NCBI GenBank assembly: GCA_020057245.1
Contig: JAGVGD010000027.1
Span: 1-52,048, forward strand
Origin: Thiobacillus sp.
GTDB taxonomy: Bacteria > Pseudomonadota > Gammaproteobacteria > Burkholderiales > Thiobacillaceae
Reading direction: 5' to 3'
Length of the DNA: 52,048 bases
The notes under the pieces were generated by a model, which saw nothing but the letters and a program-made list of their open reading frames with translations, had not been told where the DNA came from and ran no database searches. The stretch's first letter is position 1, and every line of letters begins with the position of its first letter. Below are positions 33,890-45,367 of the stretch, piece by piece. Made by a program: the position numbers and the translations under genes.

Positions 33890-33980
33890 AGATTGTGTCC
33901 GGTACGGGGTTTTCCCCGGGTGCTCCTCCTCCAGCCACACCGGGCTTTTAACGGCGCTTTATGCGCCGTTTTTGTTTTTC
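33890..33980 (+). ncRNA. Probable small RNA with an anti-Shine-Dalgarno loop
   Basis: The 485 bases between manC and the next gene (33658-34142) hold no credible protein gene, and both neighbours read on the minus strand. On the plus strand there is a strong intrinsic terminator (33950-33979) preceded by a compact run of hairpins: CGGGG-TTTT-CCCCG at 33905-33918, then GGTG (33919-33922) pairing with CACC (33938-33941) around a loop containing CTCCTCCTCC (33923-33932). An outer pairing CCGGT (33899-33903) with ACCGG (33939-33943) is an alternative. A C-rich loop complementary to ribosome binding sites followed by a terminator is the plan of many trans-acting regulatory RNAs. The 5' end and promoter are not clear; the start given is approximate. 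Confidence 0.5.
33950..33979 (+). terminator. Strong plus-strand terminator with no upstream protein gene
   Basis: AACGGCGC (33950-33957) pairs perfectly with GCGCCGTT (33963-33970) around a five-base loop, followed by TTTGTTTTT. The T-run is only on the plus strand, so it ends a plus-strand transcript; the nearest plus-strand gene upstream is about 16 kb away. Confidence 0.8.
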
Positions 33981-34142
33981 CGCTCATGAATACGCCACAG
34001 TCAGGACTGAGCAGGCATTCGCCTCGCACATTCGGCGGTGAGCCTGACCTGAATTCCCCGCTCCAGGATATTCACCCGCAAGTAAGTTCAGCGCCGGCCC
34101 ATGCGTCATGGGAAACCATTCCATGATGTGTGGGCCGCGATC

Positions 34143-34712
34143 TCAGGGTGCGCCCTCGACAAAAGCGCTCACGCCATTCGACTTGCGTGCCGCTTCAAGT
34201 GCTTGAGCGGCCTTTTCCTTTTTCGCCCGCTTGTCTTCCTCAGCAAAAGCGCTCACGCCCTTTGACTTGCGTGCCTCTTCAAGCGCTTGGGCGGCTTTTT
34301 CCTTTTTCGCCCGCTTGTCTTCCTCAGCACGTAGCGCCGCCAAAACGGACAAGCGCTCGATCTCGGCTTTTTTCTGGGCTTCCTGCGCGCGCTGCTTTTC
34401 AAGAGCGACCTGACGCTTATGCAGTTCCGTCTGCTGCGCCGCCTCTCGCTGCGCTTGGGCCTTGATTGCCGCTTCCCTTTTGGCTTCTTCGGCTTTCTGG
34501 GCATCCAGGCGCGCCCTGGCCTCTTTGAGATCGGCGCGCATCTTGACGCCGGTCTGGCGAATACGTTCGCTGATCGCGGAAATATCGTCTGAGGACAGTG
34601 TGGCGCTATCCGGGGCCGCATTTGCATTCGTAGCATCAGCGGAGTGAGCGGTGAGCGGCAACAAAATGGCCAGAGTCGCAGCCGCGAGTCGTATCACCTG
34701 AATGGAGTTCAT
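34143..34712 (-). CDS. Secreted coiled-coil protein with a duplicated C-terminal unit
   Basis: A 189-residue protein I cannot name. A signal peptide (about 1-24, LAILLPLTAHSA) is followed by a charged alanine/lysine/glutamate-rich region (about 45-185) that should form a long coiled coil. The end has two near-identical 28-residue units, each EEDKRAKKEKAAQAL followed by E/A-rich residues and GVSAF. It resembles the TolA-like or OmpH-like helical class only in composition. The gene stands between clpA and the small-RNA region, with 138 bases to clpA. Real coding is supported by the signal peptide and the in-frame repeat. Confidence 0.72.
   Translation of the reverse strand: MNSIQVIRLAAATLAILLPLTAHSADATNANAAPDSATLSSDDISAISERIRQTGVKMRADLKEARARLDAQKAEEAKREAAIKAQAQREAAQQTELHKRQVALEKQRAQEAQKKAEIERLSVLAALRAEEDKRAKKEKAAQALEEARKSKGVSAFAEEDKRAKKEKAAQALEAARKSNGVSAFVEGAP
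34158..34325 (-). repeat. Two tandem 84-base repeats inside the coiled-coil gene
   Basis: Units at 34158-34241 and 34242-34325 differ at only a few bases. The length, a multiple of three, keeps the frame and duplicates 28 residues. The high identity points to a recent duplication. Confidence 0.8.
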
Positions 34713-34850
34713 GCGCGTTCCTTTTGTAGACGGGGGTCTAGCAGGCGCGCTTGGCTAATCCGTATGCTCAGCGAAGCTGAAAATACAACATGCCGGCACG
34801 CGCCCGCCGATTAACCGCTAACGGCTGCGCATGCACAAAACTTGACGGCT

Positions 34851-37106
34851 TCAGGCCGGAACGGCCTCTTCAAACTCGAGGCTGATCTTCTCGTGGGCAT
34901 CCAGATCAATCGTCACCCGCCCGCCCTGCGTCAGTTTGCCGAACAGCAATTCATCGGCCAGCGCCTTGCGGATGGTGTCCTGGATTAGTCGCGCCATGGG
35001 ACGTGCGCCCATCAGGGGGTCAAAACCGTTCTTGGCCAGATAGGCCTTGAGTGCGTCGGTGAACACCGCTTCGACTTTTTTCTCGTGCAGCTGCTCTTCC
35101 AGCTGCATCAGGAATTTGTCGACCACCTGCAGAATGATCGGCTCGGTCAGCGATGCGAATGGAATGATCGCATCGAGACGGTTGCGGAACTCCGGCGTGA
35201 ACATACGCTTGATTTCGCCCATCTCGTCACCGCTTTCGCGCGAGTTGGAAAATCCGATCGATGCCTTATTGAGCATTTCCGCGCCCGCATTGGTGGTCAT
35301 GATGAGCACGACATTGCGGAAATCCGCCTTGCGCCCATTGGTGTCGGTCAGGGTGCCGTGATCCATCACCTGCAACAGCACGTTGAAGATATCCGGATGG
35401 GCTTTTTCAACCTCATCGAGCAAGACCACCGAATAGGGCTGCTTGTTAACCGCTTCGGTCAACAATCCGCCCTGGTCGAATCCGACATAGCCGGGGGGCG
35501 CGCCGATCAGCCGCGATACGGCATGACGCTCCATGTATTCGGACATGTCGAAGCGTATGAGTTCAACCCCCAGCACATAGGCCAACTGGCGTGCGACTTC
35601 GGTTTTGCCGACGCCGGTGGGGCCGGAAAACAGGAAATTGCCGATCGGCTTTTGCGGATTGCCCAAGCCACTACGCGACATCTTGATGGCCGCGGCCAGC
35701 ATGTCGATAGCAGCGTCCTGCCCGTACACCACGGCCTTGAGATCGCGATCCAGCGTCTTGAGCGCGTTCTTGTCGTTCAGGGAAACCGTCTTGGGCGGAA
35801 TACGCGCAATCTTGGCGATGATGTCCTCGATCTCGCGCGGGGTAATAACCTTCTTCTGCTTCGATTTCGGCAGAATGCGCTGCGCTGCGCCGGCTTCGTC
35901 GATCACGTCGATCGCCTTGTCGGGCAGATGACGGTCGTTGATATACCGCGCCGACAGCTGCGCAGCGGTAGTCAACGCGGCGGCAGTATATTTGACGCCG
36001 TGATGATCCTCGAACCGCGATTTCAGCCCACGCAGGATCGCCACGGTTTCATTGACCGAAGGTTCGGGCACATCGACCTTCTGGAAACGCCGCGATAAGG
36101 CGTGATCTTTCTCAAAAATGCCGCGATATTCGGTGTACGTGGTCGCCCCGATGCAGCGCAACTGCCCCGAAGACAGGGCGGGTTTGAGCAAATTGGAAGC
36201 ATCCAGAGTGCCACCCGACGCTGCGCCCGCACCAATCAGGGTGTGAATCTCGTCGATGAACAGAATGGCCTTGTCGTTATCCGCCAGTTGCTTCAGCACC
36301 CCTTTCAGGCGCTGCTCGAAATCGCCGCGGTATTTGGTGCCCGCAAGCAAAGCGCCCATGTCCAGCGCATACACCGTGCTTTGCGCCAGAATTTCCGGCA
36401 CCGAGCCTTCGATGATACGGCGTGCGAGCCCTTCGGCAATCGCGGTTTTGCCCACCCCCGCCTCGCCCACCAGCAAGGGATTGTTTTTACGGCGGCGGCA
36501 CAGGGTCTGGATGACGCGCTCCAGTTCCTGGTCACGTCCGATCAGGGGATCGATCTTGCCTGCCAGCGCCTGGGTGTTCAGGTTGAGCGCAAAGCTGTCC
36601 AGCGGCGAAGCGGCCGCAGCCTCGGAACTGGTCTCGGCCGGTTCGTCTGCGCGTGGCGGCTGCTCGTTGTTTGCCGTTTTACTGATGCCGTGGGAAATGA
36701 AGTTCACGATGTCCAGCCGCGTGATGCCCTGCTGGCTGAGGAAATAAACGGCGTGGGAGTCCTTTTCGCCGAACACCGCCACCAGCACATTGGCGCCGGT
36801 CACTTCCTTTTTGCCGGACGACTGGACATGCAAGATGGCGCGCTGGATCACGCGCTGGAAACCGAGTGTGGGCTGGGTGTCAACTTCGCCCTCGGCGACC
36901 ACCTTGGGGGTGTGCTCGGTGATGAAATGATCGAGCTGCTCGCGCATGGTCTCGATGTTGGCGCCGCACGCACGCAATACCTCCATCGCCGAGGGATTGT
37001 CCAGCATCGCCAACAGCAGATGCTCCACTGAAATGAATTCATGGCGCTTTTGCCGCGCATCCATGAATGCCATATGCAGCGTGACTTCAAGTTCCTGGGC
37101 AATCAT
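34851..37106 (-). CDS. clpA: ClpA, ATPase unfoldase of the ClpAP protease
   Basis: A 751-residue Hsp100 protein: N domain (1-145) that binds ClpS, first AAA+ module with Walker A GEAGVGKT (214-221), and second module with GPTGVGKT near residue 500. The IGF loop (ASIGFSNS) that docks onto ClpP is present, and there is no ClpB-type middle domain. It unfolds proteins for ClpP, which is encoded elsewhere. The start ATG lies directly after the clpS stop. Confidence 0.96.
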   Translation of the reverse strand: MIAQELEVTLHMAFMDARQKRHEFISVEHLLLAMLDNPSAMEVLRACGANIETMREQLDHFITEHTPKVVAEGEVDTQPTLGFQRVIQRAILHVQSSGKKEVTGANVLVAVFGEKDSHAVYFLSQQGITRLDIVNFISHGISKTANNEQPPRADEPAETSSEAAAASPLDSFALNLNTQALAGKIDPLIGRDQELERVIQTLCRRRKNNPLLVGEAGVGKTAIAEGLARRIIEGSVPEILAQSTVYALDMGALLAGTKYRGDFEQRLKGVLKQLADNDKAILFIDEIHTLIGAGAASGGTLDASNLLKPALSSGQLRCIGATTYTEYRGIFEKDHALSRRFQKVDVPEPSVNETVAILRGLKSRFEDHHGVKYTAAALTTAAQLSARYINDRHLPDKAIDVIDEAGAAQRILPKSKQKKVITPREIEDIIAKIARIPPKTVSLNDKNALKTLDRDLKAVVYGQDAAIDMLAAAIKMSRSGLGNPQKPIGNFLFSGPTGVGKTEVARQLAYVLGVELIRFDMSEYMERHAVSRLIGAPPGYVGFDQGGLLTEAVNKQPYSVVLLDEVEKAHPDIFNVLLQVMDHGTLTDTNGRKADFRNVVLIMTTNAGAEMLNKASIGFSNSRESGDEMGEIKRMFTPEFRNRLDAIIPFASLTEPIILQVVDKFLMQLEEQLHEKKVEAVFTDALKAYLAKNGFDPLMGARPMARLIQDTIRKALADELLFGKLTQGGRVTIDLDAHEKISLEFEEAVPA

Positions 37107-37415
37107 TTAACTCTCCTCCATCGTACATTGCAGCGGATGCTGGTGCTGCCGCGCGAAATCCACAACCTGCTCAACCTTGGTACTCGCAATATCCTTGGGA
37201 AATACCCCACACACGCCCACACCTTCAGTATGCACTTTGAGCATGATTTGTGTCGCACGTTCTTCGTCAATAGCAAAAAACTTCTTGAGGACATGCACCA
37301 CGAACTCCATCGGGGTGTAGTCGTCGTTCAGCAGCAAAACCTTGTACAAAGGCGGTGGTTTGACCTTTGCGCTCACCGGTTCCAGCAGGGTAGTGCTTTC
37401 TCTCTTGGTTGCCAT
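37107..37415 (-). CDS. clpS: ClpS, N-end-rule adaptor for ClpAP
   Basis: A 102-residue adaptor with a flexible N-terminus (1-22) and the core opening [18 protein letters not shown], whose acidic residues hold the free amino group of N-degron substrates, and later [15 protein letters not shown]. It delivers substrates to ClpA. The clpS-clpA order and close spacing are usual. A weak promoter (TTGAAA, 17 bases, AAAATA) can be drawn before it. Confidence 0.96.
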   Translation of the reverse strand: MATKRESTTLLEPVSAKVKPPPLYKVLLLNDDYTPMEFVVHVLKKFFAIDEERATQIMLKVHTEGVGVCGVFPKDIASTKVEQVVDFARQHQHPLQCTMEES

Positions 37416-37519
37416 AGCGGGAATACACCTGAATAAGGCTGTCTATTTTGCGGTGAGACGTGGAATTTTCAAGCCCCTTGCCTGTAGGGCTTAGCCGAAA
37501 GCCGGATGCGCCGGCCTGC

Positions 37520-38173
37520 TCAGGGCAGCAGCAGACTGAAAACCGCGCCCGACTCGTTGTATAGCCGAAGTTCGCCGAGTCGCCCCCGGTTTTCATGGGT
37601 TTGCACAATCAGCCGGGCGAATTGCAGGCCCAGACCCGTACCCGTAGCACGGTACGGGGTGTTGGTGGCCACGCTGGTCAGGATATGTTCCGGGTAGCCG
37701 TCCGAATCGTCGCGCACCGACAGAGCCAGGCAACCGTCGACCATGGAGGCTTCGATACGGATGATCGAACGCGCATAGGCCAGCGAGTTCTGGATCGCAT
37801 TGACCAGGGCCATTTCAATCAGGTCACGGTCGAAAAACCAGACGGCGGGGACATCCGCCGCCATCCCGGCGTCTATGGTCAGCCGCCCGCGGGAGAGGGC
37901 GCCAGCCCGTTCCACGAGTTCGCGCAACAGATCGTGCGGCGAGTAGGCATCGATGGTCGGTTGCAGCTGCTGGTTGTTGGCTTTGTAGATCAGCAAGGCC
38001 TGTTGCAGCCGGTCGATCACGCTCTGGCAAAGCAGCCTCGCGTCATTGACAGTGCCGTCGTGTTGCGGCTCGACTTGCATCGGAATGCTGTCGAGGGTCA
38101 TCGACAGCAGACCGAGGTTGTTTTTCAGCTCATGAATCAGGGCTGCATAGAGGGCGGTGCCGTCAAATTTCAT
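37520..38173 (-). CDS. Minimal cytoplasmic histidine kinase without a sensor domain
   Basis: A 217-residue protein consisting only of a dimerisation/phosphoacceptor segment and an ATPase domain. The H-box is LIHELKNNLGLL with H14, the N-box is ALVNAIQNSLAYA, the D/G1 box DDSDGYPEH is relaxed (second glycine missing), and the G2 box is GTGLGL. There is no membrane helix or PAS domain. It starts 16 bases after the stop of the REC-TPR protein, so the two are a likely pair. clpS follows after 104 bases. Confidence 0.87.
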   Translation of the reverse strand: MKFDGTALYAALIHELKNNLGLLSMTLDSIPMQVEPQHDGTVNDARLLCQSVIDRLQQALLIYKANNQQLQPTIDAYSPHDLLRELVERAGALSRGRLTIDAGMAADVPAVWFFDRDLIEMALVNAIQNSLAYARSIIRIEASMVDGCLALSVRDDSDGYPEHILTSVATNTPYRATGTGLGLQFARLIVQTHENRGRLGELRLYNESGAVFSLLLP

Positions 38174-38189
38174 CCCTGCTCACCCCATT

Positions 38190-39872
38190 TCATGTCCGGT
38201 TCATGCCAAAACGCGTTTCAACTTCTTTCAGGTGCAGGCGCAGCCCCGAAATGCGCGAATGCCCGGGGGCCTGGCGCTCGGCTTCGGCCAGATGTTTGCG
38301 GGCAATATTGATCATGTTCTCGTCCATGCCCACCTGGTCGATGTATTTGAGGATCACCCATACCGCGTTCATGATGATGCGCGGGTTGTAAGGCGCCTCG
38401 TCACAGGCGGTGAGCAGTTTTTCGACGGCGGTTTTATAGTCGCCCTTCTGTGCCAGCACGACGCCTTCATTGTTGAGTTTGCGCACGTCGGCGGTCGCCG
38501 AAGCCAGCACCGCTGCGCCGGCATCGCTGCGCCCGGCATCGTCGTAGATTTTCCGGGCTTTGGCCAACAGGGATTCGCTGTCATGCGCATTGCGGGCCAC
38601 TTCGGAAACGATGCCGTCAGCCTCGCCCTCGCGCCCATTGGCCATACACACGCCAGCCAGATCGAGCATCATCTGCGGATCGCAGCGGGTGCCCACGCTG
38701 CGCAGGCTGGCAGCTTCGTCCAGCGCCTTGACCGCTTCCTGCAGGTTGCCCGCCTGGTTATGCATCATGCTTTGCGACACAGCCATGACCAGCTTGCCTT
38801 CAGGACTGCCCTGCAGGCTGGACTTGTTCTTCTTCAGAGTATCGGCAACCGCTTTCAGATCGCCCTGTTCGACCTGGACCCGGCACAGATTGCCCATATC
38901 GGCAGGCGTAACAAAAATCGAGTGGCGGCCCTTTTCCAGCGTGTTGGTATAGGCCGTACGCGCAACATCCAGATCGCCATTGCCATAGGCCACCTCGCCC
39001 AGCTTTTGCTGGCGGCGAACCGTCTTGCCGGAAATGGCCACGCCTTTTTCCAGCGCAGCCTGCGCAGCCGCGCCGTCCTTTTTGGCCAGACACACGTCGG
39101 CCAGCAAGTCGTAGGCCGCTACCATCGAAGGGGCATGTTCCAGCACGTCGCGCAGCTCTTCTTCCGCCGGCTCTTCCTTTTTCTGCAAATGCAGAGACCG
39201 CGCCAACCCCAGGCGCGCCCAGGGTATGGCCCGCATCGCAATGACCTGCTTGTACAAGGCCTCGGCTTCATCGAAGCGGCCCAGCGTAACCAGCAACTCG
39301 CCCTTGAAACGCAGCGCATCGACCACGTATTTGGGGTAGTCCCGCATCATCTCGTCGCATGCCACGAGCGCCGATTCCAGGTCCTGTGCCATGAAATGAC
39401 GATAAACCTCGCGGAATGCGCGCTTGCGCAGCAGAATGTTGTCGAGCCGGCTACGCAGGATTTCCGCGCTGAAGGGCTTGATCATGTAGTCATCCGGCGC
39501 CAGCTCAGCGGTCGCCACAACCTTTTCGTAATACGACTCGGCCGTCACCATCATGAAGACAGTTTCCAGCGAAATCAGGTTGCCGTGGCGCAATTCCTCC
39601 AGCAGCTGCTGGCCGTCGCGGCCGTCGCCCAGGTTGAAGTCGCACAGGATGAAGTCGAAATCCTTGTTCTTGACATGAAACAAGGCCTCGGCCGCATTGG
39701 CGGCCAACTGAACCTTGACCACGCCAAAATTGGACAGGGTCAGCCGCAGGGCATTGCGCATGCCGGGATAGTCGTCCACCACCAACGCACGCATGGACGC
39801 GTAGTCAATGAAGGACTCATTGGCCGACGCCGATGCAGGTGCGTTCTTGATGAATGCAGAGGGCAGGCTCAT
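38190..39872 (-). CDS. Response regulator with a tetratricopeptide-repeat output
   Basis: A 560-residue protein. The receiver domain (about 26-145) has the acidic pair D33/D34, phosphoacceptor D78 (FILCDFNLGD), T110 and K132 (YMIKPF), all intact. The remaining 400 residues are helical repeats of the TPR kind (for example ALRFKGELLVTLGRFDEAEALY near 185-206) that should act by binding a partner rather than DNA. The partner is unknown. It is the first gene of a two-gene unit with the minimal histidine kinase. Confidence 0.88.
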   Translation of the reverse strand: MSLPSAFIKNAPASASANESFIDYASMRALVVDDYPGMRNALRLTLSNFGVVKVQLAANAAEALFHVKNKDFDFILCDFNLGDGRDGQQLLEELRHGNLISLETVFMMVTAESYYEKVVATAELAPDDYMIKPFSAEILRSRLDNILLRKRAFREVYRHFMAQDLESALVACDEMMRDYPKYVVDALRFKGELLVTLGRFDEAEALYKQVIAMRAIPWARLGLARSLHLQKKEEPAEEELRDVLEHAPSMVAAYDLLADVCLAKKDGAAAQAALEKGVAISGKTVRRQQKLGEVAYGNGDLDVARTAYTNTLEKGRHSIFVTPADMGNLCRVQVEQGDLKAVADTLKKNKSSLQGSPEGKLVMAVSQSMMHNQAGNLQEAVKALDEAASLRSVGTRCDPQMMLDLAGVCMANGREGEADGIVSEVARNAHDSESLLAKARKIYDDAGRSDAGAAVLASATADVRKLNNEGVVLAQKGDYKTAVEKLLTACDEAPYNPRIIMNAVWVILKYIDQVGMDENMINIARKHLAEAERQAPGHSRISGLRLHLKEVETRFGMNRT

Positions 39873-40009
39873 GCCTGTTGGCCCCTGTCTATGAATTGAC
39901 CCCGACTCACAGCGTAATCACCCAATTTCACGATATCGCCATGAATATCGGCAATTTCCAGACAAACTGAACCGAAACATGGGTGCGCCAGCCAGCCGGC
40001 AGCGTCAAC

Positions 40010-41107
40010 TCATTCGTGGCTCAGCAGCGCTTCGGGCGTCTCCAGCGCCGCCTTGACCGCCACCAGAAACTGCACTGCGTCGCGGCCGTCGATCAGCCGG
40101 TGATCGTAGGTCAGCGCCAGATACATCATCGGACGGATCACCACCTGGCCATTTTCAGCGATGGGGCGTTCCTGGATGGCATGCATTCCAAGAATGGCCG
40201 ATTGCGGGGGATTAAGGATGGGAGTAGACAACAGCGAGCCGAACACGCCGCCATTGGTGATGGAAAACGTACCGCCGGCGAGCTCTTCCAGCGTGAGCTT
40301 GCTTTCGCGGGCACGTTGACCGAAATCGGCAATGGCGCGCTCCACTTCGTCAGCTGACAGGGTTTGTGCCCCGCGCAGAATCGGCACCACCAGACCGCGC
40401 GGGCTGGAGATGGCGATGCCGATGTCCGCGTCGCCATGCCACACGATGTCGTTGCCGTCGATGGATGCGTTGACGACGGGGAATTGCGCCAGGGCCTGGC
40501 ACACCGCGCGCACGAAGAACGACATGTAGCCGAGCTTGACCCCGTGCTTGACCTCAAATTCAGCTTTGTAGCGCTGGCGCAGTTCATTCACCGCTTGCAT
40601 GTTCACCTCGTTGAAAGTGGTGAGCATGGCCGCGCTGTGCTGCGCGGCAACCAGCCGCTCGGCCACACGCATACGCAAGCGCGACATCGGCTCGCGACGG
40701 AACTCGCCGCCCGAAATGACGGGTTCTGCAACCGGCAACGGGGTGTTCGGGACAACGGCCGATCTGACAGGCGGCGGTTCCGCTTTGACTGCTGAAACAG
40801 CTGGGGCAACGGGCGCAGGGCTGGGCACAGCCGCCGCCTGAACCGGAACGACCGGCTCGGCCAGGTCTTCACGGGTTTCGATCACGGCCACCACCTCGTC
40901 CGCCTTGACCACGGCGCCTTCGGGCTGGCGCAATTCGACCAGCGTGCCTGAGGCTGGTGCGGGGATTTCGAGGATGACCTTGTCGGTTTCCAGATCGACC
41001 AGCGCTTCGTCGCGCGCCACGATTTCACCGATCTGCTTGCGCCACGGCAGCAAGGTGCCGCTTGCCACCGAGTCGGACAACATGGGTACGCGCACTTCAA
41101 CTTTCAT
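40010..41107 (-). CDS. sucB: Dihydrolipoamide succinyltransferase (E2 of 2-oxoglutarate dehydrogenase), short form
   Basis: A 365-residue E2 enzyme. The lipoyl domain (1-78) has K43 in LETDKV for lipoylation; the catalytic domain (about 138-365) has H336 and D340 in [13 protein letters not shown]. Between them, residues 80-137 are only alanine/proline/valine-rich and I see no peripheral subunit-binding domain, the roughly 35-residue element that normally holds E3 and E1. The protein is about 40 residues shorter than E. coli SucB (405). It overlaps sucA by 11 bases, and no lpd gene follows. Confidence 0.93.
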   Translation of the reverse strand: MKVEVRVPMLSDSVASGTLLPWRKQIGEIVARDEALVDLETDKVILEIPAPASGTLVELRQPEGAVVKADEVVAVIETREDLAEPVVPVQAAAVPSPAPVAPAVSAVKAEPPPVRSAVVPNTPLPVAEPVISGGEFRREPMSRLRMRVAERLVAAQHSAAMLTTFNEVNMQAVNELRQRYKAEFEVKHGVKLGYMSFFVRAVCQALAQFPVVNASIDGNDIVWHGDADIGIAISSPRGLVVPILRGAQTLSADEVERAIADFGQRARESKLTLEELAGGTFSITNGGVFGSLLSTPILNPPQSAILGMHAIQERPIAENGQVVIRPMMYLALTYDHRLIDGRDAVQFLVAVKAALETPEALLSHE

Positions 41108-43787
41108 ACGGTGTCTCCAGCGCGTCGTTCAACAGCGCGTCCAGTTCTGCACGGTGGCGCGAAAGATGGCCCGATGCCGGCGCGGCCGCTGGCGGGCGGC
41201 CCGCGTAGTGAAAACTCTGCCGGTTGGGCGTGCAATGATTCAGATGGTGCAGTGTCTGGTACCAAGCGCCCTGGTTCATCGGCTCTTCCTGCGCCCAGAC
41301 AAAGGTGGCGGCCTGCGGATAGGCCTTCAGCGCCGCGCGGAATGCAATTTCAGGGAAGGGATACAGCTGCTCCACCCGAATCAGCGCGACATCGTCCAGC
41401 CCGCGTGCCGCGCGCGCCGCCTCGAGATCGAACCACACCCGCCCGCTGCACACCACCACGCGTTTGGCCTGAAGTGGCGCGCGCGGGTCGTCGATGACAG
41501 GCCGAAATGCGCCTTCGCTCAGATCAGCCAGCGCTGACGTGGAGTCCGGATAGCGCAGCAGTCCCTTGGGCGTCAGGATCACCAAGGGCTTGCGCACAGG
41601 CCGCACCAGCTGCCGCCGCAACAGATGGAACATCTGCGCGGGCAGCGTGGGCACGCACACCTGGATATTGTCCTGCGCGCACAGCTGCAAAAAACGCTCG
41701 AGGCGGGCGGAGGAATGCTCCGGGCCCTGCCCCTCCAGTCCATGCGGCAGCATCAAGGTAAGGCCACACAGGCGCCCCCACTTGGCTTCGCCACTGGTGA
41801 TGAACTGATCGATCACCACCTGCGCGCCATTGGCGAAGTCGCCGAACTGCGCTTCCCACACCACCAGGGTGTCGGGATCGGCGGTTGCATAGCCATACTC
41901 GAAAGCCAGCACCGCCTCTTCCGACAACAGCGAGTCGATGATGGTGAAGTTGCCCTGCCGCGCGTGCAGGTGTTCGAGCGGAATGTACACGCCGCTCTGG
42001 CGGCGTTCGCGCTTCTGGTCATGCCACACCGCATGCCGATGAAAGAAGGTGCCACGCGCCGAATCCTGGCCCGACACGCGCACGTTGTACCCACTGTCGA
42101 GCAGGCTGGCGTAGGCCAGGTTCTCGGCATAACCCCAATCCACCGGCAGTTCGCCCGCGCGCATTTTGCGGCGGTCATCCAGTACTTTCTGCACTCGCGA
42201 ATGCAGCTCGATTTCGTGTTGCAGGGTGGTGATGCGTTCGCCGAGAAAATCCAGCCGCTCGACCGCGATGGCGGTCGGCACTTCGGTCTCGGCCGGAGCA
42301 CTGAAGCGTGCCCAGTCGATGCCATAAATCTGGTTGAAATCGGACTCCGCCGGCGGGTTCAGTGAACCGCCCTGTTCCAGCCGTTCACGGCAACGGTCGA
42401 CCAAGTCGTCGGCGCCCTGCTGCGTCAGCACGCCCTCGTCCACCAGCCGCTGCGCATACAGGGTGCGGGTGCTGGGATGCGATTGGATGCGGCGGTACAT
42501 CAAGGGCTGGGTGGCAAGCGGTTCATCCTGCTCGTTGTGGCCATGGCGGCGATAGCAGACCAGGTCGATGAAAACGTTCTTGTGGAAGGTGTAGCGGAAG
42601 TCGACCGCGGTGCGCACCGCGAAAGCCACGGCCTCGGGATCGTCCGCGTTGACGTGCAGCACCGGCGCCTCGACCATCTTGGCGACATCGGTGCAGTACA
42701 GGGTCGAACGCACATCGCGCGGGTCGGAGGTGGTGAAGCCGATCTGGTTGTTGATGACGATGTGGATCGCGCCGTGATTGCGGAACCCCCGCGTCTGCGA
42801 CATGTTGAGGCTTTCCATCACCACGCCCTGCCCCGACAACGCCGCATCGCCGTGCATGATTACCGGCACCACCTCGTAGCCGAGCACGTCGCCGCGCCGG
42901 TCCTGCCGCGCGCGGACCGAGCCGCGCACCACCGGATGCACGATTTCCAGGTGCGACGGGTTGAATGCCAGCGCCAGATGCACCGGCCCATTGGGCATGC
43001 TCACATCGGTGGAAAAGCCCTGGTGGTATTTGACGTCGCCGGACAGCGGCGCACCGTCGCCAGGCTGCGGCTCCGAGTAGAGACTATCCAGCGAGCGTCC
43101 CATGATGTTGGCCAGCACGTTGATGCGGCCGCGATGTGCCATGCCCATCACGACTTCCTTCGCGCCGTGGCGGGCGCAGCGCGAAATCACCAGATCGAGT
43201 AGCGGAATCAGGCTTTCACCGCCTTCCAGCGAAAAGCGCTTCTGCCCGACGTAGCGCGTATGCAGGAATTTCTCCAGCGTCTCGGCATCGGTCAGGCGTT
43301 GTAACAACTGCTTTTTCAGTGGAATCGACGCACCGTAGTTGCCCTGCGCCGACTCGAAACGCTCCTGCAGCCAGCGTTTGCGCGCCACATCGGTGATGTG
43401 CATGTACTCGATGCCGACGTGGCCACAATACGCACTATTCAGCCGTTGCAGGATGTCGGCCAGCGTGGTACGCCCCACCCCGAACAGCGAACCGGTTTCG
43501 AATTCGCGCCCCAGGTCCGCGTCGGTCAGCGCGTAATGCGCGGGATCGAGTTCGGGCGTGGGAGGCGGCTCGAAGCGCCGCAAAGGGTCGAGATCGGCTT
43601 GCTGCACGCCCAGGTAACGATAGGCATTGATGAGCCGGAGCACCGCAACCTGCGCCGCATCCGAAGTCCCCTGGCCCGGCAGGGCTTGCGCCAGCCAGGG
43701 GGCCAGCGCGTCATCGCCAAATTGCTCGAGATACGCCGCATTGCCGGCATACAGTGGAGAGCTTGGCGTCCAGTCGGATGAACTCAT
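41097..43787 (-). CDS. sucA: 2-oxoglutarate dehydrogenase E1 component
   Basis: An 896-residue thiamine-diphosphate enzyme that decarboxylates 2-oxoglutarate and passes the succinyl group to SucB. Visible blocks include [30 protein letters not shown]-type [14 protein letters not shown], and [11 protein letters not shown] for cofactor and substrate binding. It is a little shorter than the E. coli protein (933), mainly near the ends. The stop overlaps sucB. gltA lies 18 bases upstream. Its presence implies a complete oxidative cycle. Confidence 0.96.
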   Translation of the reverse strand: MSSSDWTPSSPLYAGNAAYLEQFGDDALAPWLAQALPGQGTSDAAQVAVLRLINAYRYLGVQQADLDPLRRFEPPPTPELDPAHYALTDADLGREFETGSLFGVGRTTLADILQRLNSAYCGHVGIEYMHITDVARKRWLQERFESAQGNYGASIPLKKQLLQRLTDAETLEKFLHTRYVGQKRFSLEGGESLIPLLDLVISRCARHGAKEVVMGMAHRGRINVLANIMGRSLDSLYSEPQPGDGAPLSGDVKYHQGFSTDVSMPNGPVHLALAFNPSHLEIVHPVVRGSVRARQDRRGDVLGYEVVPVIMHGDAALSGQGVVMESLNMSQTRGFRNHGAIHIVINNQIGFTTSDPRDVRSTLYCTDVAKMVEAPVLHVNADDPEAVAFAVRTAVDFRYTFHKNVFIDLVCYRRHGHNEQDEPLATQPLMYRRIQSHPSTRTLYAQRLVDEGVLTQQGADDLVDRCRERLEQGGSLNPPAESDFNQIYGIDWARFSAPAETEVPTAIAVERLDFLGERITTLQHEIELHSRVQKVLDDRRKMRAGELPVDWGYAENLAYASLLDSGYNVRVSGQDSARGTFFHRHAVWHDQKRERRQSGVYIPLEHLHARQGNFTIIDSLLSEEAVLAFEYGYATADPDTLVVWEAQFGDFANGAQVVIDQFITSGEAKWGRLCGLTLMLPHGLEGQGPEHSSARLERFLQLCAQDNIQVCVPTLPAQMFHLLRRQLVRPVRKPLVILTPKGLLRYPDSTSALADLSEGAFRPVIDDPRAPLQAKRVVVCSGRVWFDLEAARAARGLDDVALIRVEQLYPFPEIAFRAALKAYPQAATFVWAQEEPMNQGAWYQTLHHLNHCTPNRQSFHYAGRPPAAAPASGHLSRHRAELDALLNDALETPYES

Positions 43788-43805
43788 CGGCGAATTGCGT
43801 GGGAC

Positions 43806-45101
<1,296 letters not shown>

Positions 45102-45112
45102 TGCAATTCCAT

Positions 45113-45367
45113 TTATTTTGCAGCCCGAAAGCGTTGCAGGCATTGAACAATCGCCGCAAGTTCGGCATCGCCCGCGGGCGTCCTGCCTTGCAGCCGGTCT
45201 GCAATCTCCATGTCCGACAGCGTCAGCAGCCGCTCGAGCGCGGCTGTCTCATTAGGTTGAAGTGTAGCGCGGTGCACGTCCCAAAAGCCACCCAACCAGA
45301 GATCGAGCTCCAGCAATCCGCGGCGGCAGCGCCAGGCGATGCGGTCACTGACAAGTGAATCAGACAC
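45113..45367 (-). CDS. sdhE: Succinate dehydrogenase flavinylation factor SdhE
   Basis: An 84-residue helical protein with the RGLLELD block, whose RGxxE part (R16, G17, E20) is needed to promote covalent FAD attachment to SdhA. The start is a GTG at 45365-45367 overlapping the sdhB stop by eight bases. Confidence 0.92.
   Translation of the reverse strand: MSDSLVSDRIAWRCRRGLLELDLWLGGFWDVHRATLQPNETAALERLLTLSDMEIADRLQGRTPAGDAELAAIVQCLQRFRAAK

Noticed and set aside
33863-34126. An 87-codon plus-strand frame across the small-RNA region
   Set aside because: It would run through the hairpins and terminator, has no ribosome site and no recognisable features.
37501-37515. GCCGG-N5-CCGGC hairpin after the histidine kinase gene
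   Set aside because: The stem is short and only three T residues follow; too weak to call as a terminator.
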